Positions 6,908 through 11,550 of a DNA stretch of 11,550 bases are shown piece by piece. Source of the DNA: Termitomyces sp. T153 (lineage: Eukaryota; Basidiomycota; Agaricomycetes; Agaricales; Lyophyllaceae); assembly GCA_018296165.2 (NCBI GenBank), contig JACKQL020000301.1, positions 1-11,550 of the forward strand, written 5' to 3'. Within the stretch, counting starts at the first letter, position 1, and each line of letters starts with the position of its first letter. The notes under the pieces are model-generated. The model made no database searches, was not told the DNA's origin, and worked only from the letters and a program-made list of their open reading frames with translations. Both the position numbers and the translations under genes were made by a program.

Positions 6908-7894
6908 ATGGGTTCACTTGGTCTGATCAACCGCGAATATCCTAGTGGTGAGTCGTGAAAATTTTCAATGTCTACTAACACAGAATCAAATTGTTACAAC
7001 TTTTGCCTGAGACGCCCCAGCGTGGGCAACACAGGGTATGCTCCCAGGACGGGAGAGATGGTAAGCAATGCTCTCAGGACCACTCAGGCCCCAATGCAAT
7101 GGGGTCAAGCTGTGAGCCTGGGACCACCTAACCTGGTCACTGCCCCGGCAGTTGTATCAACATTGACAGCTCTGGCAGACATATTGGAATCTGCCCCGGT
7201 GGAATCCTCGCTTACCAACATCTTGGAGGCATTGTTCCAGATGACTTCTGAAGAGACACAGATAGAATTAAAATCAGAAGTATCTACTAGTGATAGCAAG
7301 ACTATGGATGGGTACAATATAAATAGAGAAATTTCTATCCCAACGTCAGTATGGTTGAGTAATGAACAAGAAAGGATAAGGGTCACCCCAAAGGAAGCGA
7401 CCCAGGGGGGAACCCCGGAAGACATTCACCAAAAGAGACTGAAAGGTTTCATGGCCGATCTGGCAAACCAAGGGGGAGGCATGAACCAAGACCTGGGCCC
7501 AGGACTAGCAACCCTAATGGAGAAGAGCCAGGAAAATTGGCAGGTCAGTTTTAATAATACGTTAGAGGCAGAACCCTCAACGTACATAGGAAAGAGTAAA
7601 GGTCCAGACCCACGAGAGTGGGGAGATGCGCAGCTGTTGGAAGATGAACTGAACCCTGAGATCCAACAGCAAGTCCTCGAGGCATGCTCCATATGGCGGG
7701 AAGCACCTACTGAGTTAGGCAAGGATGAAGAACCACCTTCGGAACAGCCAAGTGAAAGGGAAGATACCCGAGAGGGAAGTAAGGCACCCACCCATGATGA
7801 ACTGCAGGAGCACTTGAGGCAACAACAAAAGCTGAAACAGGAGATTCGTGAGCTCCAGAAAGCATTAAAAACTAATGAGAGAAGGAAAAACTGA
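6908..7894 (+). pseudogene. Gag N-terminal region of the plus-strand gypsy element
   Basis: ATG 6908 in ACCATGG context begins a short frame stopped by TGA 6956-6958. The same frame then stays open from an ATG at 6968 to TGA 7892-7894, so the 6956 stop is probably a lost Arg and 6908 the original start. The alternative is that translation starts at 6968. The protein has a hydrophobic helical segment (about residues 55-95 counted from 6968), a long polar and acidic middle, and a C-terminal coiled coil (about residues 275-305, rich in Q, E, L and K). No catalytic motif is present. By position it is the N-terminal part of the structural protein that assembles virus-like particles. Confidence 0.65.
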
Positions 7895-9280
7895 AACAAA
7901 TGTGCAGGGTCAGAGCCCATTTCTGATGAGCTGAGGAACATGATAGGAAAGGTGACCCAGAGGGCACGTGAAGTCCCCCAGGAGCACCAAGAATGTAGCC
8001 AGCCCAAAAAGCTGTGACCAGTGGATCAGATCAGTAAGGAAAGCGCGCTCGGCCATGCATTCAATTGAATGAGGAACAAAGGCGACTCCGACTCACCAGA
8101 AGTGTTCTCATCTGGATCATCATATCCTTCAGACTCCTCCAGTGATGCTAGCATGGACAGTGAGAGTGATACGTCCCTAACCTCAGGCTTCAGTGATAGC
8201 GAGGAAGAATCCACATCTGGATTGTCTGACAAGGAAAAAGGGCATAGAAGGCAGAGATCTAAGAAAAAGAGTGTGAAATCAAAGAATTCAAAAAGGAAAA
8301 GAAAACCGCTCAGATCTCTGATCAAGCCGACACCTCCATCTAAGTACAACGGGGATCCAAACTTGCAGTCCTTCCTGCAGTTTATGACCCACTGCACATC
8401 CTACGTAAAGTATGGGTTGGTGCAGAGGGAGCGTCAGGTGTTAGTGGTGTCAGAATTCCTCATGGGCCAGGCTTGGATGTTTTACTTGCGGGAGGCATCT
8501 CAATGCCCTGAAGAGTGGATGATGGAGAGATTCTTCAAGGAGCTGTTCAATGATTGCTTCCCAATAAATTATTGTAATAAACAGAGGAATAAGCTGCAAC
8601 ACTTATGTCAAGGGAGGATGACCATGTGTGACTATGTTGGCGAGCTCCAGGAATTGTTTACCATTGTGGGATCTACTAACACTAAGGAAAAAGTGGTAAA
8701 GTTATTCAATGGGTTCCGCCCCTCCATACAATGCAAACTGTATCGTATGGGTCTGAACCTGGAGACCTCTAAGTGGAAAAGGGTCGTGTCAAAAGCAGAA
8801 TTCACCAAAATGGCTGAAGCCATGGAGGTAGAACAGGACACCACAGGAGGAAGTAATCCACATCAGCGACTGGAGAACCGCCATCATGGAGGCCAGGATA
8901 ACAGCCATGATCAGGGTTGTAGAGGACGAGGCTACACGAGCCAGCCTGATGGGAGAAAAAGAAGCAAGTCCCCCTCAAATTATGGAAAGAAAACAAATAC
9001 CTCGTTAGCTTACTCCGCAAAGCAAGGAACTTCCCGCAATGATGATCATCATAACCCTAAGACAGAGGGATGTAAGTTTAAGAGATCAGAGGAGAAGAAA
9101 TGACTCACTAAGGAAGAAGAAGAGGAGTATAGGGTGCAGGACCACTGCTTTGGCTGCGGGGAGACCGGCCACTTCTCTAGAAACTGCCCTCAAAATAAGA
9201 ATTCCTTCTCTATGCAAGCAGGAAAATTGCCTGGGCTGAAATCATATAGCGTCAAGTTGAACCTGTGGGAGACTGACTGA
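7895..9280 (+). pseudogene. gag: Gag core (retrotransposon gag domain) with CCHC zinc knuckle
   Basis: The frame continues from the previous segment through TGA 8015 and 8066. Then come a Ser/Asp-rich region (8070-8235), a basic run resembling a nuclear localisation signal (about 8255-8310) and the Gag capsid-like domain. The domain runs from PPSKYNGDP at about 8335, through the FLQF and LMGQAWMFYLRE helices, to about 8790. It matches the retrotransposon gag family by its Y-x-G-D entry and G-x-A-W-x-FY core. A TGA at 9101-9103 is followed in frame by a zinc knuckle, CFGCGETGHFSRNC (9146-9187), a perfect C-x2-C-x4-H-x4-C RNA-binding motif of the nucleocapsid type. The segment ends at TGA 9278-9280. 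Each stop fits a former CGA codon. Confidence 0.85.
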
Positions 9281-10042
9281 CTGCAAGAAGAAGCCCTGAG
9301 CAGCACCATGGAAGGATTGTCCATAGGAATGGTTACCTTTGAAGAATGGGGTGAAACTGATTTGGCAGAAGAAGTAATCTGCACTGAGGCTCAGGACTTT
9401 GGTTGGGATACCAACCCTAACAGGGTCAACAACTTGGGAGAGAAGGTGTTACTCACCTGGTGGGAGGAAAAACAATTTGGAAGACCATGCTGCCTGGGCA
9501 ATGCCCTGGAGTGAAAGCTGGAGTACCTCCTGGAGTGGGGTCAGCCTTACCCTGGGGACCCATTGAATGTCCTGCAATACAGGGGGAAGAGATTCTTGTC
9601 AGTACAGACTGAGGAAGGGGTGATCCACACCTGGGATGCCGTGTGGGATCAGGAAATATCCCTCCCCTATGAACAGGCAGTCCACCCTTTCTTTGAGATA
9701 GGCAGCTGGTATGCCTTGGAATGTAGTGTGGCAATGGGGGTCCCACTCATGAAAAGCTGGCAGTACCAGCCAACCCTGGTGACAGACCCATGGTCTTAGA
9801 ACGCTGAGAAGGTTTTAGCATTGGGGGCTCCCTACCTGCCAAAGGAAGAATTAGCCTATCCCGTTCCACGTCAGAGATTTGACATCCAACAGGGAGAGTT
9901 AGGCGACTGGGCTGTTACAGACAGACTAATTCAGTTTACTACTAGGATCAAAGAGGGACACCTCAGGAATCCCCAATTTGATATCTGCAATTGGTATCAA
10001 AAACAATTGGAGGGATTAGAACTAGTAGATGGACCAACCTGA
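9281..10042 (+). pseudogene. Uncharacterised linker between zinc knuckle and protease of the plus-strand element
   Basis: About 250 codons lie in the Gag frame, interrupted by TGA 9512, TAG 9797 and TGA 10040. The sequence is rich in Trp, Glu and Pro and has a globular look rather than a disordered one (for example WWEEKQFGRPCC, FEIGSWYALE and FDICNWYQKQL). I recognise no catalytic motif or named domain. It sits where Gag-Pol processing would release a spacer, and could be an extended Gag C-terminus or an element-specific domain. Frame conservation across three stops shows it was coding until the element decayed. Confidence 0.6.
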
Positions 10043-10821
10043 GAGGCCAGACCACCTGGCGAATTAAGGGCATTAGATCTGTATGGCCAGCAGGTCAAGA
10101 GAGGGACTTACCCTGCCCTGCAAAGAAACAATGCCAAAACTAAAAATGTTGGTTGGAAGGTACCTAAGCCCCTAGTTATTATCGTCAAACTGGATGGACA
10201 TCCAGTCCAAGCACTGTTAGACTCAGGATCCTTGGGTGACTTTGTTTCTACTACCATGGTGGAACAACTCAAGCTATCACAAATCAAGCTGAATGAACCA
10301 GTACCAGTGCAGCTGGCAGTGCAGGGGTCGAGATCGAGGGTTAACTACGGCGCTACCGCCCATTTTGAATATCAAGAGATTGCGGGACAACAATACTTCA
10401 ACATGATGAATCTTCAAGGGTACGACGTTATATTGGGCATGCCGTGGATATATCAGTATAGGGTTACCTTTGGCCTAAACCCTGCTAGGGTCATGGTGGG
10501 AAGCGCCAATGCATCTCCACTAGTGGAAGGCATGGGAGTGTCACGGCTTGCTTCCAGGGTGGTAAAAACCTATGAAGATAACTTAGAATTAGTAAGAGCA
10601 GAGCTACAAAAATATGCTGCCCCATTGTGCAGAGAAGCTGGAAGTATGCCGCTGCCACCGCTACGGGCAATCAATCATGAGATCCCGTTGATAGATGTCA
10701 ACAGGATTTATCCATGGAGACCATTGCGGTGCCCAGAGGCCCTAAAACCCCAATGGGATACTTAGCGAGCAGCGTACATCAAATCAGGCTGGTGGGAAGT
10801 AATGACAGCAGGAAATGCCAC
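10043..10821 (+). pseudogene. Aspartic protease and truncated start of reverse transcriptase, plus-strand element
   Basis: The catalytic triplet DSG is present (LLDSGSLGDF, DSGS at 10220-10231), followed about 70 residues later by ILGMPW (10430-10447), the paired motif of retropepsin-like proteases of gypsy elements. Both are intact, although upstream stops prevent expression as Gag-Pol. After the protease a roughly 100-residue connector leads to YPWRPLRCPEALKPQW, which looks like the approach to RT. A TAG at 10763-10765 (from CAG, or from TGG) interrupts it. The frame remains open past it to 10821, then the sequence changes completely, so the RT domain itself is not present in the window. 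Confidence 0.8.
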
Positions 10822-11333
10822 TGTCAGGTTCCGCTGACCTCGGGGGCTCAGCTGCACTGGGCGAGTCCTTACTAGGCAGGCGTGATCCCCTTGCACTGGT
10901 AACCAAACACTCGAAGACGTTCCGGGCCCTGGTGGCTCGTGCGGGTAGTTGGGGGAGTGTGATTCAGACAGATCCGGGAGGGTCCGGAGAAGTTGGATTG
11001 TGAGGAGACGAGACAGTCTTGGCGGGGTTCAGGCAGAAGGCCGTACGGGAGATTCGTGGAAGTAAGGGAGTAGGTGGCTGTGTGATCAATGGGAACGGAG
11101 CCGGGGTTTGATGGGAGATCATTTGGAACTGATGGAGTCCGGGACCGAGCGAAGAGTGAGGTTCGGACCTGGTAAAGGAGTGTCGGGGTCCGTAATTGTA
11201 ATCGTGGAGTTTGTGAGGTCGTTAAGGTTGATGAAGACTTGGGCACAATGGTCGGACGGAGTCACCGAGACAGCGTCAGACAAAATGGGATGGGGTTGAT
11301 ATAGGACAAGAGTAGATTCGAATAGAGATACAA

Positions 11334-11434
11334 AACGATAACGAGAACGATAACGAAATGGAGATGAGACAAGACCGGGAGACTGAGATAAGACCGGGAG
11401 ACTGAGATAAGGAAACGAGACACGAGACACGAGA
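11334..11434. repeat. Cluster of short tandem repeats in the LTR-like segment
   Basis: Three adjacent arrays: AACGATAACGA twice (11334-11344 and 11346-11356); a 19-bp unit beginning AGACCGGGAG twice in exact tandem (11372-11390 and 11391-11409); and ACGAGAC about 2.9 times (11415-11434). All are purine-rich on the plus strand, hence CT-rich in the presumed transcript sense, as is usual downstream of a fungal TATA box. Confidence 0.85.
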
Positions 11435-11502
11435 AGGAAACAATCAGACCATAGGTAACGTTAAGCAATATCAAGACTAGGGTACGAAGAGTTACTCGAT
11501 GA

Positions 11503-11510
11503 CTTATATA
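11503..11510 (-). promoter_or_regulatory. TATA box (TATATAAG) on the minus strand
   Basis: TATATAAG reads leftward, followed by the CT-rich repeat cluster typical of a fungal or LTR leader. It implies transcription towards the junction at 10822. No transcript start can be fixed from sequence alone. Confidence 0.5.
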
Positions 11511-11550
11511 CTGACTACCGGAGGACTTCGGGGTACGTCGGCTGTGGCGG

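Larger units (their letters stand above)
6908..10821 (+). mobile_element. Second, CpG-depleted gypsy-type retrotransposon remnant (Gag-PR-start of RT)
   Basis: One reading frame runs from ATG 6908 to 10821 (about 1300 codons) without any frameshift, interrupted only by stops at 6956, 7892, 8015, 8066, 9101, 9278, 9512, 9797, 10040 and 10763. Eight are TGA and two (9797 and 10763) TAG. Domain order is Gag N-terminal, Gag core, CCHC zinc knuckle, linker, aspartic protease, then the lead-in to RT. It lies on the opposite strand from the left element and differs in sequence and composition, so it is a distinct family. RT, RNase H and integrase are missing because a different sequence takes over at 10822. 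CpG is almost absent: six by hand count in 9301-10080. The start at 6908 is chosen for its ACCATGG context and frame agreement. Confidence 0.85.
10822..11550 (-). mobile_element. Partial LTR or LTR-element end inserted into the plus-strand element
   Basis: The plus strand switches abruptly at 10822 from element coding sequence to TGTCAGGTTCCGCTGACC. Read on the minus strand this gives an end in CCTGACA, matching the TG...CA rule of LTR termini. The segment is rich in CpG (about 50 by hand count in 729 bp), unlike the almost CpG-free element it interrupts. On the minus strand a TATATAAG box lies at 11503-11510, followed by a long CT-rich leader-like stretch with short tandem repeats, then less repetitive sequence to the terminus. 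Several overlapping open stretches have no recognisable protein and look incidental. Only one end is visible, so a solo LTR, a 3' LTR or another repeat class cannot be separated. Strand is assigned from the TATA box. Confidence 0.55.

Noticed and set aside
6898..6908. CTCTGCTACCA, whose complement resembles a primer-binding site beginning TGGTAGC, suggesting a minus-strand LTR end at 6909
   Set aside because: It would require Gag of the minus-strand element between 6300 and 6900, where none exists. The same bases form the ACCATGG start context of the plus-strand Gag.
7426..8007. Minus-strand open stretch of 193 codons opposite Gag
   Set aside because: Antisense shadow of Gag N-terminal coding; Ser/Cys-rich from reversed acidic and Pro codons, no motif.
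311..10765. TGA read as a sense codon (recoding or a variant genetic code)
   Set aside because: TGA predominance fits CpG decay. Catalytic residues are lost by the same transitions, TAG stops also occur, and TGG is used freely for Trp.
10872..11474. Several overlapping minus-strand open stretches (up to 124 codons) in the LTR-like segment
   Set aside because: They overlap each other in different frames, are Ser/Thr/Pro-rich from CT-rich DNA and show no domain; more likely LTR leader than genes.
1..11550. tRNA, rRNA or CRISPR array
   Set aside because: No cloverleaf, rRNA core or regularly spaced repeat was seen on either strand by eye.

Overview
The window looks like a transposon graveyard in a fungal nuclear genome, most likely a mushroom-forming basidiomycete. 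The evidence is: GT-AG introns of about 50-60 nt with CTAAC-type branch sites; two Ty3/gypsy-type retroelement remnants on opposite strands; and a partial LTR-like sequence at the right end. No rRNA, tRNA or CRISPR array was recognised, and no protein-coding gene appears intact. The organism and family assignments rest on recognised motifs and general family knowledge, not on a search.

Layout. (1) 1-1648, plus strand: the 3' part of a spliced gene with a Zn2Cys6-like cysteine cluster and a C-terminal coiled coil, broken by three in-frame TGA codons. (2) 1649-2084: a non-coding gap between convergent genes. (3) 2085-6288, minus strand: a gypsy Pol remnant in the order protease, linker, reverse transcriptase, RNase H, integrase, GPY/F-like tail. 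It carries seven internal stops, one frameshift and substitutions at RT and integrase catalytic positions. Gag is absent. (4) 6289-6326: a strong compound hairpin exactly where Pol similarity ends. (5) 6327-6907: an AT-rich non-coding stretch with a short inverted-repeat cluster and a TATA-like run, probably the 5' control region or LTR of the next element. (6) 6908-10821, plus strand: a second, different gypsy-type element (Gag, CCHC zinc knuckle, linker, aspartic protease, start of RT). It forms one continuous frame interrupted by ten stops and no frameshift. (7) 10822-11550: a CpG-rich sequence starting TGTCAG with a TATA box on the minus strand, read as part of an LTR or LTR element inserted into the second element.

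How the parts relate. Of 20 internal in-frame stops in the three decayed coding units, 17 are TGA, 3 are TAG and none is TAA. This is what CGA-to-TGA and CAG/TGG-to-TAG transitions produce, so methyl-CpG decay or a RIP-like process is the likely cause. CpG content divides the window: moderate on the left, almost absent in the second element, normal in the right-end LTR. The left 6.3 kb, including the spliced gene, the gap and the Pol remnant, also shares a striking excess of the degenerate hexamer TRGCRA/TYGCYA (especially TCGCTA/TAGCGA), which stops at the hairpin. This suggests that the spliced antisense gene and the Pol remnant evolved as one unit, possibly a gypsy element carrying an intron-containing antisense accessory gene. 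That is the most interesting hypothesis here.
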